Assembly: GCF_002101555.1 (NCBI RefSeq)
Contig: NZ_LQOL01000042.1
Span: 248,001 to 312,000, forward strand
Length of the DNA stretch: 64,000 nucleotides
Origin: Mycolicibacterium canariasense
GTDB lineage: Bacteria > Actinomycetota > Actinomycetes > Mycobacteriales > Mycobacteriaceae
Direction of reading: 5' to 3'
The translations under genes were made by a program, and so were the position numbers. The number at the start of each line of letters is the position of its first letter. The first letter of the stretch is position 1. Below, one piece after another: positions 20,283 to 29,360 of the stretch. A model generated the notes under the pieces. It was not told the DNA's origin and did not search any database. It saw only the letters and a program-made list of their open reading frames with translations.

Positions 20283-20315
20283 TTCCGGCGGCCCCGAGCG
20301 GGTACTCCGGGCTCC

Positions 20316-20555
20316 ATGAGTGACATCAACCCAGCCGAGCTGTGGACGGTCGTGGCGGCCACCCTGCACGACCGCGGCGACGCCACCAACGGCGCGCAGG
20401 AAACCGTCGTCGCACAGGGCTCCGAAGAGGAAGCCCGCCGCGTCTTCGCCGACACCAAGGCCCAGGCGAACGAACTCGGCTATGACGCCGTGACGCTGCG
20501 CAGCGTGGACCGGGACGTCGAGTGGTGGCCCGAGGAAACCGGGTGGACCGTCTAG
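20316..20555 (+). CDS. hypothetical acidic small protein
   Basis: The 79-residue product is acidic and soluble, with an (A)ELWTVVAATL start, a helical EEEARRVFADTKAQANELG middle and a VEWWPEETGWTV end. There are no membrane segments or cysteines. It is divergent from pirin across a palindrome and overlaps the convergent ptsI stop by 4 bp. I do not recognise a family; the fold looks like a small alpha/beta protein. Confidence 0.72.
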   Translation: MSDINPAELWTVVAATLHDRGDATNGAQETVVAQGSEEEARRVFADTKAQANELGYDAVTLRSVDRDVEWWPEETGWTV

Positions 20556-22237
20556 CCGAGTACCGCGCGTGCCGCGGTGCGCGCCTGTGTGGCGCTGGCG
20601 GTGCCCAGCACCGCATCCGCGGCGGCACGGCACTGCGCCAAGGTGACCTGCGCCAGTTTGGCACCGACACCCTGCACGGCGGCGGCGGCGGCCGACAGCG
20701 AGGTCACCCCGAAACCGGTCAGCACACAGGCCAGGAGCGGATCCGCGGCCGCCTCACCACACACGCCGACCGGTTTACCCACGGCGGCACCGGCTTTCGC
20801 CGTCATCGCGACGAGGGACAGCACGGCCGGCTGCCAGGGGTCGGTGAGCGCCGCCAGGTCGGCCGACATCCGGTCGGCGGCCATGGTGTACTGCGCCAGG
20901 TCGTTGGTGCCGATGGACAAAAAGTCCACGTGCTCCAGGATCCGGTCGGCGAGCAGCGCCGCGGCGGGCACCTCGATCATCACGCCCGGTGTCAGGCCGT
21001 GCGACCGCGCCTTGTCGGCGAAGTCCTTCGCCTCGTCGGCGGTGGCGATCATCGGCGCCATCACCCAGGGTGGGTTGCCGGTGCGCTGCGCCGCGGCGGC
21101 GATCGCCGCGAGCTGGTGGTCCAGTAGCGCGGGGTTGCCGGTCGCGATGCGGATCCCGCGGACCCCGAGTGCGGGATTGGCCTCGTCCGGGTGGCCGGCG
21201 AACTTGAGCGGCTTGTCCGATCCGGCGTCGAGGGTGCGGACGACAACCTTGCGGCCGGCGAACGCCTCGAGCACCTCGGCGTAGATGGCGGCCTGCTGGT
21301 CGACGGTCGGCTCGGTGTCGGTGTTGAGGAAGCACAGCTCGGTCCGGAACAGGCCGACCCCTTCGGCGGGCGTCTGCCGGGCGGCCCGGGCGGCGGCACC
21401 GTCCTGCACGTTGGCGAGCACGGCGACGGCATGGCCGTCGGAGGTGGCCCCGGGACCGGTCCAGCCGGCGGCGGCCGCGGCGGCGCGTCGGGCCGACGCC
21501 ACCTCGTCCTGTGCGGCGGACTCCTCCGGGGCGACGGTGACCGTGCCACGGGTGCCGTCGACGAGCACCATGGTGCCCGCGGGGATGTCGTCGAGCCCGG
21601 CGATCGCCACGACGCACGGGATGCCGAGTTGGCGGGCGATGATCGCCGTGTGGCTGGTCGGCCCGCCGAGGGTGGTGGCCAGCGCCACCACGAGCGCCGG
21701 ATCCAGCCCCGCGGTGTCGGCCGGGGCGAGGTCCTCGGCGCACAGGATCGACGGCACCTCGGGTTGGGGCACTCCGGGTTCGGGCAGGCCGACGAGTTCG
21801 GCGATCACCCGGTCCCCGATATCGCGCAGATCGGTGACGCGTTCGGCCATCATGCCGCCGATCTGGGTGAACATCGCCACGAATTGGTCGACGGCCGCGG
21901 CGACGGCCCGCACCGCGGGGGTGCCCTCGGCGATGCGTTTCTCGGCCGCGCTCAGCCAGGCCCGGTCCTGGGCGAGGCCCGCGGTGGTGGCAAGCACCTC
22001 GGCGGCGGCACCGGTGGCCCGGCCCGCCCGTTCCCGCAGCCGGCCGGCCACCGCGGCGGCCGCGGCGGTGAACCTCGCGGCCTCGGCCGGACGCTCCTCG
22101 TCGCCGAGCGCGGCGGCGCCCAGATCGATGTCGGGCTTGCGCCCGGGGCGGATCACCGGGGCGTAGGCGACCCCGGGCACTACAGGGACCCCGGTCAGCA
22201 CCCGCGTACCGGCATCCGTCACAGATGAAGCACTCAT
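20552..22237 (-). CDS. ptsI: phosphoenolpyruvate-protein phosphotransferase (enzyme I)
   Basis: Enzyme I takes phosphate from phosphoenolpyruvate and gives it to HPr, the first step of PTS sugar uptake. The 561-residue protein has the HPr-binding helical part, the swivelling His domain with phospho-His196 in GGPTSHTAIIARQLGIPC, and a C-terminal barrel with GVGLFRTELCFLN and DFLSIGTNDLAQYTMAADR. Cys near GVCGEAAADP is at the usual active-site place. The ATG at 22237 is preceded by the 126-bp divergent promoter shared with the fru operon. The length is close to other enzyme I proteins. Confidence 0.95.
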   Translation of the reverse strand: MSASSVTDAGTRVLTGVPVVPGVAYAPVIRPGRKPDIDLGAAALGDEERPAEAARFTAAAAAVAGRLRERAGRATGAAAEVLATTAGLAQDRAWLSAAEKRIAEGTPAVRAVAAAVDQFVAMFTQIGGMMAERVTDLRDIGDRVIAELVGLPEPGVPQPEVPSILCAEDLAPADTAGLDPALVVALATTLGGPTSHTAIIARQLGIPCVVAIAGLDDIPAGTMVLVDGTRGTVTVAPEESAAQDEVASARRAAAAAAGWTGPGATSDGHAVAVLANVQDGAAARAARQTPAEGVGLFRTELCFLNTDTEPTVDQQAAIYAEVLEAFAGRKVVVRTLDAGSDKPLKFAGHPDEANPALGVRGIRIATGNPALLDHQLAAIAAAAQRTGNPPWVMAPMIATADEAKDFADKARSHGLTPGVMIEVPAAALLADRILEHVDFLSIGTNDLAQYTMAADRMSADLAALTDPWQPAVLSLVAMTAKAGAAVGKPVGVCGEAAADPLLACVLTGFGVTSLSAAAAAVQGVGAKLAQVTLAQCRAAADAVLGTASATQARTAARAVLG

Positions 22238-22260
22238 GTGAGCCACGTTACAAGAAATCG

Positions 22261-22306
22261 TTGACAAGTCAACACAAACAAGCGTAAAACAACACATACC
22301 AACATT
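22261..22306. promoter_or_regulatory. divergent ptsI/fruR promoter region with repeated CAACA elements
   Basis: The near-palindrome TTGACAAGTCAA (22261-22272) offers a -35 hexamer on each strand: TTGACA toward fruR (with TAAAAC 18 bases on) and TTGACT toward ptsI (with TAACGT about 16 bases on). To the right are CAACACA at 22270 and 22290 and CAACATT at 22300, direct repeats spaced by 20 and 10 bases, one or two helical turns. DeoR-family regulators such as FruR bind repeated sites of this kind, so this is the probable operator. Confidence 0.5.
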
Positions 22307-22363
22307 CGCAACCCGGTCCGACGCCGGAGAACCCACTCGATCCCAGACCCTGAGACCGGAGCC

Positions 22364-23143
22364 ATGTACGCCGAAGAACGTCAGCAAGCCATCGCCTCGC
22401 TGGTGATCCGGCAGGGCCGCGCGTCCGTCGCCGAACTGGCGCAAGCCTACGAGGTCACCACCGAGACCGTGCGGCGGGACCTGGCGGCACTGGACAAGGC
22501 CGGGCTGGTGCGCCGCGTGCACGGCGGCGCCGTCCCGGCCCGCGCGCTGCACCTGGTCGAACAGGACGTCAGCGAACGCGACACCACCCGCGCCGACCGC
22601 AAGGACGCCATCGCCGCGGCGGCCACCGACTTCTTCCCGCTGTCCGGATCGACCGTGCTGCTGGACGCCGGCACCACCACCAGCCGGATCGCCGCCGCCA
22701 TCCCCACCGACCGCGACCTGGTGGTGGTGACGAATTCGGTACCGATCGCCGCCCGGCTGTCCGCGGTCCCGTCGGTCGCGCTGCACCTGCTCGGCGGCCG
22801 TGTCCGCGGCGTCACCCAGGCCGCCGTGGGCGAGGCGACGCTGGCGGTGCTCGACAGCCTGCGGGTCGACATCGCGTTCATCGGCACCAACGGCATCACC
22901 CCCCGCCATGGCCTGTCCACCCCCGACCCGGACGAGGCGGCGGTCAAGCGCGCCATGGTCAAATGCGCCAATTACGTTGTCGTCGCCTCGGATTCATCGA
23001 AGATCGGCCGCGAGGAGCTCATCAGCTTCGCACCGATCTCCAGCGTCGACGCGCTGATCACCGATACCGAGATCACCGATGCCGACCGTGCCGAGCTGAC
23101 CGGGCTCGGCATCGAAATCGTCCTCGCGGGAGAGCAGGCATGA
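22364..23143 (+). CDS. fruR: DeoR-family regulator of fructose genes
   Basis: The 259-residue protein has the DeoR helix-turn-helix (RQQAIASLVIRQGRASVAEL, then TTETVRRDLAALDKAGLVRR and VHGGAV) and a C-terminal sugar-phosphate sensor domain with LLDAGTTTSRIAAAI and GTNGI. It is the first gene before fruK-fruA-ptsH, overlapping fruK by 4 bp (ATGA), so it should sense fructose 1-phosphate or a related sugar phosphate and control the divergent region. The name is by context and family. Confidence 0.88.
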   Translation: MYAEERQQAIASLVIRQGRASVAELAQAYEVTTETVRRDLAALDKAGLVRRVHGGAVPARALHLVEQDVSERDTTRADRKDAIAAAATDFFPLSGSTVLLDAGTTTSRIAAAIPTDRDLVVVTNSVPIAARLSAVPSVALHLLGGRVRGVTQAAVGEATLAVLDSLRVDIAFIGTNGITPRHGLSTPDPDEAAVKRAMVKCANYVVVASDSSKIGREELISFAPISSVDALITDTEITDADRAELTGLGIEIVLAGEQA

Positions 23144-24117
23144 TCGTCACCGTCACACCGAATCCGGGCATCGACCGCACCGTCACCCTCGGCACACCGC
23201 TCGTGCGGGGCGCGGTGCACCGGGTCCGGTCGGTCACCAGCGAACCCGGCGGCAAGGGCGTCAACGTGGCCCGCGCCCTCGGACTGGCCGGGCTGGACAC
23301 CATCGCCGTATTGCCCGCCGCCGACACCGATCCCATCCTCGTCGCGCTGCGCGCCATCGGCGTGCCGTACCGCAACGTGCCGATCCCCGGTCAGGTGCGC
23401 ACCAACCTGACGATCACCGAAGACGACGGCACCACAACCAAACTCAACGAGCCCGGCGCTCCCGTCGAGGCCGCCGCTCTACAGGAACTCACCCACACCG
23501 TGCTGCACGCCGCCCAGACCGCCAGCTGGGTGGTGCTGTCCGGTTCACTGCCGCCGGGCATCCCCGACCGCTGGTACGCCGACGTGGTGGCCGAGCTCGC
23601 CGGATACGGCTGCCGCGTCGCGGTGGACACCTCCGACGCGCCGCTGTCGGCACTGGCCGCCGAATTCGGCACCGCCGCACCGGATGTCATCAAACCGAAT
23701 GCCGACGAGCTGGCCGGTCTCACCGATTGCTCCGGCGAGGAACTGGAAGATGCGGTGGCCCACGGCGATACCGGGCCGGTGGTCGCCGCCGCCCGCCAGC
23801 TGGTGGACCGCGGTGCGGCCACCATCCTGGTCACCCTCGGCGCCGCCGGCGCCGTGCTGGTGGACACCGACGGCAGCTGGCTGGCCACGCCACCGCCGAC
23901 CGTGCCGCGCAGCACGGTGGGTGCCGGGGACGCGTCGCTGGCCGGTTACGTCCGCGCCGCCATGGCCGGCGCGGACCCCGCCGAGCGCCTGCAGATGGCC
24001 GTGGCCTACGGCAGCGCCGCGGCCGGCCTGCCCGGCTCCGCACTGCCCGCCCCCGCCCAGATCAACCTCGATGCCGTCGTCGTGAAGTCGATCTCACCGT
24101 CCACCACCGGATCCTGA
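23140..24117 (+). CDS. fruK: 1-phosphofructokinase
   Basis: The 325-residue PfkB-type kinase phosphorylates fructose 1-phosphate to fructose 1,6-bisphosphate. It starts MIVTVTPNPGIDRTV, has GGKGVNVARAL, the LSGSLPPGIP segment and the C-terminal TVGAGDASLAGYV motif; Asp in GAGD is the catalytic base. The ATG at 23140 overlaps the fruR stop. Its place before the fructose permease fixes the 1-phosphofructokinase assignment over other PfkB kinases. Confidence 0.93.
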   Translation: MIVTVTPNPGIDRTVTLGTPLVRGAVHRVRSVTSEPGGKGVNVARALGLAGLDTIAVLPAADTDPILVALRAIGVPYRNVPIPGQVRTNLTITEDDGTTTKLNEPGAPVEAAALQELTHTVLHAAQTASWVVLSGSLPPGIPDRWYADVVAELAGYGCRVAVDTSDAPLSALAAEFGTAAPDVIKPNADELAGLTDCSGEELEDAVAHGDTGPVVAAARQLVDRGAATILVTLGAAGAVLVDTDGSWLATPPPTVPRSTVGAGDASLAGYVRAAMAGADPAERLQMAVAYGSAAAGLPGSALPAPAQINLDAVVVKSISPSTTGS

Positions 24118-24142
24118 ACCCCCACCACAAGAAGGTCACACC

Positions 24143-26152
24143 ATGTCCACCACCGATACCGCTCAGCCGGTGATCACCACCGATCTGGTGCTGCTCGACG
24201 CCGACGCCGGCACCAGCAACCAGTCCGTGATCGGCCGCATCGCCGCGCTGCTCGCCGGCGCCGGCCGCACCAGCGACGCCGACGGGCTGATCGCCGCGGC
24301 CATGGCCCGGGAAGCACAGTCGGCCACCGGTTTACCCGGCGGCATCGCCATCCCGCACTGCCGGTCGGCGTTCGTCGACACGCCGACCATCGGGTTCGCC
24401 CGGCTGGCGCCGGCGGTCGACTTCGGCGCCCCGGACGGTCCGGCCGACCTGGTGTTCCTCATCGCGGCGCCGGAATCCGGTGGCGCCGAACACCTCAAGC
24501 TGCTCTCCAGCCTGGCCCGCGCGCTGGTGCGCAAGGAATTCGTGGCATCGCTGCGCGAGGCCAAGACCGCGGGTGAACTGGTGGCCCTCGTCGACGGCGT
24601 GATCAACCCGGGCCCGGCCGCACCCGCACCCGCCGAGACCGCCGCCCCGGCCAAGAAGGCATCGATCGTGGCGGTCACCGCGTGCCCCACCGGAATTGCC
24701 CACACCTACATGGCCGCCGACGCGCTCAAGCTGGCCGCGGAGCGGGCCGATGTCGCCCTCACCGTCGAGACCCAGGGTTCCTCGGGCGGCACCGCGCTGT
24801 CGGCCGACACCATCGCCAATGCCGGTGCCGTCATCTTCGCCACCGACGTCGGTGTCAAGGACAAGCAGCGCTTCGCCGGGAAACCCGTCATCGCCTCCGG
24901 CGTCAAGCGCGCCATCAACGAGCCGGACAAGATGATCGCCGAAGCCGTCTCGGCCGCGGCCGACCCCGACGCCCCCCGGGTCTCCGGGACCGCGGGTGAG
25001 GCCGCCGCCTCCTCCTCCGCCGCGGGCAACCTGGGCTGGGGCACCCGGTTGCGCCAGATCCTGCTCACCGGCGTGAGTTACATGATCCCGTTCGTGGCGG
25101 CCGGCGGTCTGCTGATCGCACTGGGCTTCCTGTTCGCCGGTTACGACATCGCGAACAGTCCCGACGGCGCGAAACCCGTCGGCTTCGGCATGAACTCGCT
25201 GGGCGCCCACATCGCCACCGGCAACTCGCTGACCGACCTGCCCGCGGGCGGCTTCGCCCAATACCTGGGGGCGGTGCTCTTCACGGTCGGCGGCTTGGCG
25301 TTCATGTTCCTGGTGCCCGCGCTGGCCGGCTACATCAGCTTCGCGATCGCCGACCGGCCCGGCATCGCACCCGGTTTCACCGCGGGTGCGGTCGCGGTCT
25401 TCGTCGGCGGCGGGTTCATCGGCGGTATCGTCGGGGGCCTGATCGCCGGGTTCACCGCGCTGTGGATCTCCAAAGTGAGTGTGCCGCAATGGTTGCGTGG
25501 CCTGATGCCGGTGGTCGTCATCCCGCTGTTCGCCTCGCTGGTCGTCGGACTGCTGATGTTCCTGCTGCTCGGCCGGCCGCTCGCCGCGATCACCTCGGGC
25601 CTGACCAACTGGCTCAACGGGCTGACCGGCGCGTCGGTGATCCTGCTCGGCGTCATCCTCGGCCTGATGATGTGCTTCGACCTGGGTGGCCCCGTCAACA
25701 AGGCGGCCTATGCGTTCGCCACCGCGGGACTCAATGTCGCCGACCCGGCATCGCTGCGCATCATGGCCGCGGTGATGGCCGCCGGCATGGTGCCGCCGCT
25801 GGCCATGGCCCTGGCGACCACGGTGCGGCCCGGCATGTTCAGCGAGCCGGAGCGGGAGAACGGCCGGGCGGCGTGGCTGCTGGGTGCCTCGTTCATCTCC
25901 GAGGGCGCCATCCCGTTCGCCGCGGCCGATCCGCTGCGGGTGATCCCCTCGATGATGGCCGGCGGTGCCGTCACCGGCGCGATGATCATGGCCTTCAACG
26001 TCACGCTCAAGGCCCCGCACGGCGGCATCTTCGTCTTCTTCGCGATCGGCCACCTGGTCTGGTTCCTGGTGGCGCTGGCGGCCGGAACCGCGGTCGCCGC
26101 GCTGGCCGTCGTGCTCGCCAAGCAGTTCACCAAGACCCCCGTCAACGCCTGA
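24143..26152 (+). CDS. fruA: PTS fructose transporter subunit IIABC
   Basis: The 669-residue fusion carries all permease parts: EIIA with phospho-His72 in IAIPHCRSAF; an Ala/Pro linker near residues 155-172; EIIB with phospho-Cys181 in ACPTGIAHTYMAADALK; and the EIIC membrane domain from about residue 305. It brings fructose in as fructose 1-phosphate, using phosphate from HPr. Domain order A-B-C is that of actinobacterial FruA. It starts 25 bp after fruK and is followed by ptsH. Confidence 0.95.
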   Translation: MSTTDTAQPVITTDLVLLDADAGTSNQSVIGRIAALLAGAGRTSDADGLIAAAMAREAQSATGLPGGIAIPHCRSAFVDTPTIGFARLAPAVDFGAPDGPADLVFLIAAPESGGAEHLKLLSSLARALVRKEFVASLREAKTAGELVALVDGVINPGPAAPAPAETAAPAKKASIVAVTACPTGIAHTYMAADALKLAAERADVALTVETQGSSGGTALSADTIANAGAVIFATDVGVKDKQRFAGKPVIASGVKRAINEPDKMIAEAVSAAADPDAPRVSGTAGEAAASSSAAGNLGWGTRLRQILLTGVSYMIPFVAAGGLLIALGFLFAGYDIANSPDGAKPVGFGMNSLGAHIATGNSLTDLPAGGFAQYLGAVLFTVGGLAFMFLVPALAGYISFAIADRPGIAPGFTAGAVAVFVGGGFIGGIVGGLIAGFTALWISKVSVPQWLRGLMPVVVIPLFASLVVGLLMFLLLGRPLAAITSGLTNWLNGLTGASVILLGVILGLMMCFDLGGPVNKAAYAFATAGLNVADPASLRIMAAVMAAGMVPPLAMALATTVRPGMFSEPERENGRAAWLLGASFISEGAIPFAAADPLRVIPSMMAGGAVTGAMIMAFNVTLKAPHGGIFVFFAIGHLVWFLVALAAGTAVAALAVVLAKQFTKTPVNA

Positions 26153-26180
26153 TCCACCCCTACAACCGAGGAGAACAACC

Positions 26181-26438
26181 ATGCCCAGCAAGACCGTCAC
26201 CGTCGGATCCGCCATCGGCCTGCACGCCCGGCCGGCCGCCATCATCGCCGAGGCCGTCGTCAACGCCGGCGTGCCGGTGACCCTGGCCGTCGACGGCGGC
26301 GAGCCGGTGGACGCCGGTTCGGCGCTGATGATCATGACCCTCGGTGCCGGCAACGGCGCGCAGGTGACGGTGGCCTCCGACGACGCGGCGGTGCTGGCCA
26401 CCGTCGCCGACCTGGTGACCCAGGATCTGGACGCCTGA
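26181..26438 (+). CDS. ptsH: phosphocarrier protein HPr
   Basis: The 85-residue HPr carries the phospho-His15 in IGLHARPAA and the DAGSALMIMTLG segment. A Ser occupies the place of the regulatory Ser46 of Firmicutes, although that kinase control is not established in actinobacteria. It shuttles phosphate from enzyme I (divergent ptsI) to FruA. The ribosome site GAGGAG lies upstream of the ATG. It ends the fru operon, 28 bp after fruA. Confidence 0.95.
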   Translation: MPSKTVTVGSAIGLHARPAAIIAEAVVNAGVPVTLAVDGGEPVDAGSALMIMTLGAGNGAQVTVASDDAAVLATVADLVTQDLDA

Positions 26439-26616
26439 GCCCCGCCAGAAAGCGATACGGTCTGCTTCTTCGCCCCCGTAATATTGCTCTGACGCCGCCC
26501 GCGGGATTCGTCTCATAGGCTGACGTTGCGCGAACACGCCGCACCGATGCGGCCTTCGCTTTGCTGCGGTTGTGTCACACAGCCGCAACCGGGGATTGCA
26601 AGGGGGAGTGACGACC

Positions 26617-27963
26617 GTGCGACGCATCGCTGCGCTGCTGGCCGCGTTGACGCTGTTGGTGGGCCTGGCCCCGCCGGCCGGTGCCGTCGAGCCGCCGACG
26701 ATCGACCCCGGGGCCGTTCCCCCGGACGAGACCGGGCCGGATCAGCCCACCGAACAGCGACGGGTGTGTTCGGCGCCGATCACGTTCCCGAACTCGAACT
26801 TCACCGACAAGCCGTGGGCCAACGACTATCTGCGGCTGGCCGACGCGCAGAAGTTCGCGACCGGCGCCGGGATCACCGTCGCCGTCATCGACACGGGCGT
26901 CAACGGCTCGCCCCGGGTGCCCGCCGAACCGGGCGGTGATTTCGTCGACAAGGCCGGCAACGGGATGTCGGACTGCGACTCGCACGGCACGCTGACGGCC
27001 TCGATCATCGCCGGGCGGCCCGCACCCACCGACGGGTTCGTCGGTGTCGCACCCGATGCGCGCCTGCTGTCCCTGCGCCAGACCTCGGACAATTTCCAGC
27101 CCGTCGGGTCCCGCAGCGACCCGAACGATCCGAACAGCACCCAGACCGCGGGCTCACTGCGCAGCCTGGCCCGCGCGATCGTGCATGCCGCCAACCTCGG
27201 CGCGCAGGTGATCAACATCAGCGAGGCGGCCTGCTACAAGGTGACCCGCCCGATCAACGAGTCCGGTCTGGGTGCCGCGATCAACTACGCCGTCAACATC
27301 AAGGGCGCGGTGGTGGTGGTCGCCGCGGGCAACACCGGCCAGGACTGCGCACAGAATCCGCCACCGGAAGCCGACCAGCCCAACGACCCGCGCGGCTGGA
27401 AGCAGGTGCAGACCATCGTGTCCCCGGCCTGGTATTCGCCGATGGTGCTGACGGTCGGCGGTATCGGCCAGACGGGACAGCCGAGCAGCTTCTCGGTGTC
27501 GGGTCCGTGGCTCGACGCGGCGGCGCCCGCGGAGAACATCACCGCGCTGGGGTATGACGGCAATCCGGTCAACGCGCTGGCCGGCACCGACGGGCCCATC
27601 CCCATCGCGGGCACCTCCTTCGCGGCCGCCTATGTGTCCGGCCTGGCCGCGCTGCTGCGGCAGCGCTTCCCCGACCTCACCCCGGCGCAGATCATGAACC
27701 GGATCACCGCCACCGCCCGGCATCCCGGCGGCGGGGTGGACAACTACGTCGGCGCCGGGGTCATCGACCCCGTGGCCGCGCTGACCTGGGACGTGCCCGC
27801 CGGCCCGAAGGCGGTGCCGTACCGGGTCAAACAGCTTCCGCCGCCGGTCTACATCCCGCCGCCGGACCGGCGCCCCATCACCATCGTGGTGGTGACGGGG
27901 ACCGCGGTCGCGCTGATCCTCGGGATCGGCGCGCTGGCCCGCCGCGCCCTGAGGCGCCGATGA
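26617..27963 (+). CDS. mycP1: mycosin MycP1, ESX-1 subtilisin-like protease
   Basis: Mycosins are membrane-anchored serine proteases needed for stability of type VII secretion systems, and MycP1 cleaves EspB. The 448-residue product has a signal sequence ending near AGAVEPP, the mycosin N-terminal extension, the triad Asp92 (VIDTG), His123 (DSHGT) and Ser334 (GTSFAAAYVSG), and a C-terminal membrane helix near residue 425. Long stretches match M. tuberculosis MycP1 from memory (for example FVGVAPDARLLSLRQTS), so the ESX-1 type is clear. GTG at 26617 has AGGGGGAG at good spacing; GTG at 26608 is too close to it. It overlaps eccE1 by 4 bp. Confidence 0.94.
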   Translation: MRRIAALLAALTLLVGLAPPAGAVEPPTIDPGAVPPDETGPDQPTEQRRVCSAPITFPNSNFTDKPWANDYLRLADAQKFATGAGITVAVIDTGVNGSPRVPAEPGGDFVDKAGNGMSDCDSHGTLTASIIAGRPAPTDGFVGVAPDARLLSLRQTSDNFQPVGSRSDPNDPNSTQTAGSLRSLARAIVHAANLGAQVINISEAACYKVTRPINESGLGAAINYAVNIKGAVVVVAAGNTGQDCAQNPPPEADQPNDPRGWKQVQTIVSPAWYSPMVLTVGGIGQTGQPSSFSVSGPWLDAAAPAENITALGYDGNPVNALAGTDGPIPIAGTSFAAAYVSGLAALLRQRFPDLTPAQIMNRITATARHPGGGVDNYVGAGVIDPVAALTWDVPAGPKAVPYRVKQLPPPVYIPPPDRRPITIVVVTGTAVALILGIGALARRALRRR

Positions 27964-29360
27964 GAGAGTTCTTCGGCCAGTTCGGTTTTCGCTTCACCAC
28001 CGGTCACCTGCTGTGGGCGGCGGTGTTGATCCCGGCCGTGGTGCTGGTGTCCATCCCGCTGAACCTGCTGTGGCTGGGCATCACGCTGGCCGTGCTGATC
28101 GCCGTCGCGACCACCCTGACCGTCCGCGGCCGCCGCTTCACCGGCTGGATCGCCGCACTGTTCTCCTGGCGACGCCGGCACACCGTCGCGCCACCCGCGC
28201 CGTCGGTGCCCGCCGTCGGCGCCACGGTGCTGCCCGGCGATCACGTCGCGGTGCGCTGGGAGGGCGACCAGTTGATCGCCACCATCGAACTGATCCCCCG
28301 CCCGTTCACCCCGACGGTGCTGGTGTCCGGTGAGGCGTTCACCGACGACGTGGTGGACACCAGGCTGGTCGAACAACTGCTCGCCGCGCACTGCCCCGAA
28401 CTGGAGGCCGACGTCGTCTCCGCCGGGTACCGGGTGGGCAAGACCGCACCGGCCAGTCTCGTCGCGCTGTACGAGCAGGTGGTCGGGCCGTACCCGGCAC
28501 CGGCGAACCGGCGCACCTGGATCGTGCTGCGCGCCGACCCGGAACGCACCCGGCGGCCGGCCCAGCGCCGCGAGTCCGGTGTCGCCGGGCTGGCCCGCTA
28601 TCTGGTGGCCTCCACCACCCGCATCGCGGATCAGTTGGCCAGCAACGGTATCGATGCGCGGTGCGGGCGCAGCTTCGACGATTTCGACCGGGCCACCGAG
28701 ATCAGTTTCGAACGCGAGTCGTGGTCGTCGATCAAGGGCCGCAGCACGTTCACCGCGGCGTACGTGGCGCCGGGTGGGCCGAACGTCTGGTGGTCGGCCC
28801 GCGCCGACCACACCATCACCCGGGTGCGCATCCGCCCCGGTGCCGCACCCACCACCACGGTGCTGCTCACCACGCTGGCCAATCCGACCACCCCGCGCGG
28901 ATTTTCGTGCCTGTTCGGTGGGCAGCGGGCCGCGCTGCTCGGACAGAGCCCGGTCACCGACCGGCATTACGAACTGCCGATCGGCTCGGCCGGGGTGTTG
29001 GTGGGCGAGACGGCCGACCGCTACCCGGTGTACATGCCGTTCGACGACGTGGATGTCAGCATCAACCTGGGTGACGCGCGGCTGTTCACCCAATTCGTCA
29101 TCCGGTCGGCCGCAGCCGGCGGTGTGGTGACGCTCGGCCCGCAGTTCCGTGAGTTCGCCGGCTTCGTCAACGGCCGGATCGGCACCGAGGCCAAGGTGAC
29201 GTGGCCGAACGCCACCACCTACCTCGGACCGCATCCCGGGGTCGGGCGAGTCGTGTTGCGTAGCAACTTCATCGGCACGCCGCGGCATTCTCAGTTGCCG
29301 ATCCGGTTGATCAACCCGCGTGAGGAGAGCCGCTACCAGATGGCGCTGGAGGGGGTATGA
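27960..29360 (+). CDS. eccE1: ESX-1 secretion membrane component EccE1
   Basis: EccE sits at the edge of the type VII secretion membrane complex. The 466-residue protein has two N-terminal helices (LLWAAVLIPAVVLVSIPLN and LLWLGITLAVLIAVA) and a long soluble cytoplasmic domain, as expected; M. tuberculosis EccE1 is about the same length. The ATG overlaps the mycP1 stop (ATGA), and the stop overlaps the espB start. Sequence divergence is high in this family, so the assignment rests on topology and on its place between mycP1 and espB. Confidence 0.9.
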   Translation: MREFFGQFGFRFTTGHLLWAAVLIPAVVLVSIPLNLLWLGITLAVLIAVATTLTVRGRRFTGWIAALFSWRRRHTVAPPAPSVPAVGATVLPGDHVAVRWEGDQLIATIELIPRPFTPTVLVSGEAFTDDVVDTRLVEQLLAAHCPELEADVVSAGYRVGKTAPASLVALYEQVVGPYPAPANRRTWIVLRADPERTRRPAQRRESGVAGLARYLVASTTRIADQLASNGIDARCGRSFDDFDRATEISFERESWSSIKGRSTFTAAYVAPGGPNVWWSARADHTITRVRIRPGAAPTTTVLLTTLANPTTPRGFSCLFGGQRAALLGQSPVTDRHYELPIGSAGVLVGETADRYPVYMPFDDVDVSINLGDARLFTQFVIRSAAAGGVVTLGPQFREFAGFVNGRIGTEAKVTWPNATTYLGPHPGVGRVVLRSNFIGTPRHSQLPIRLINPREESRYQMALEGV

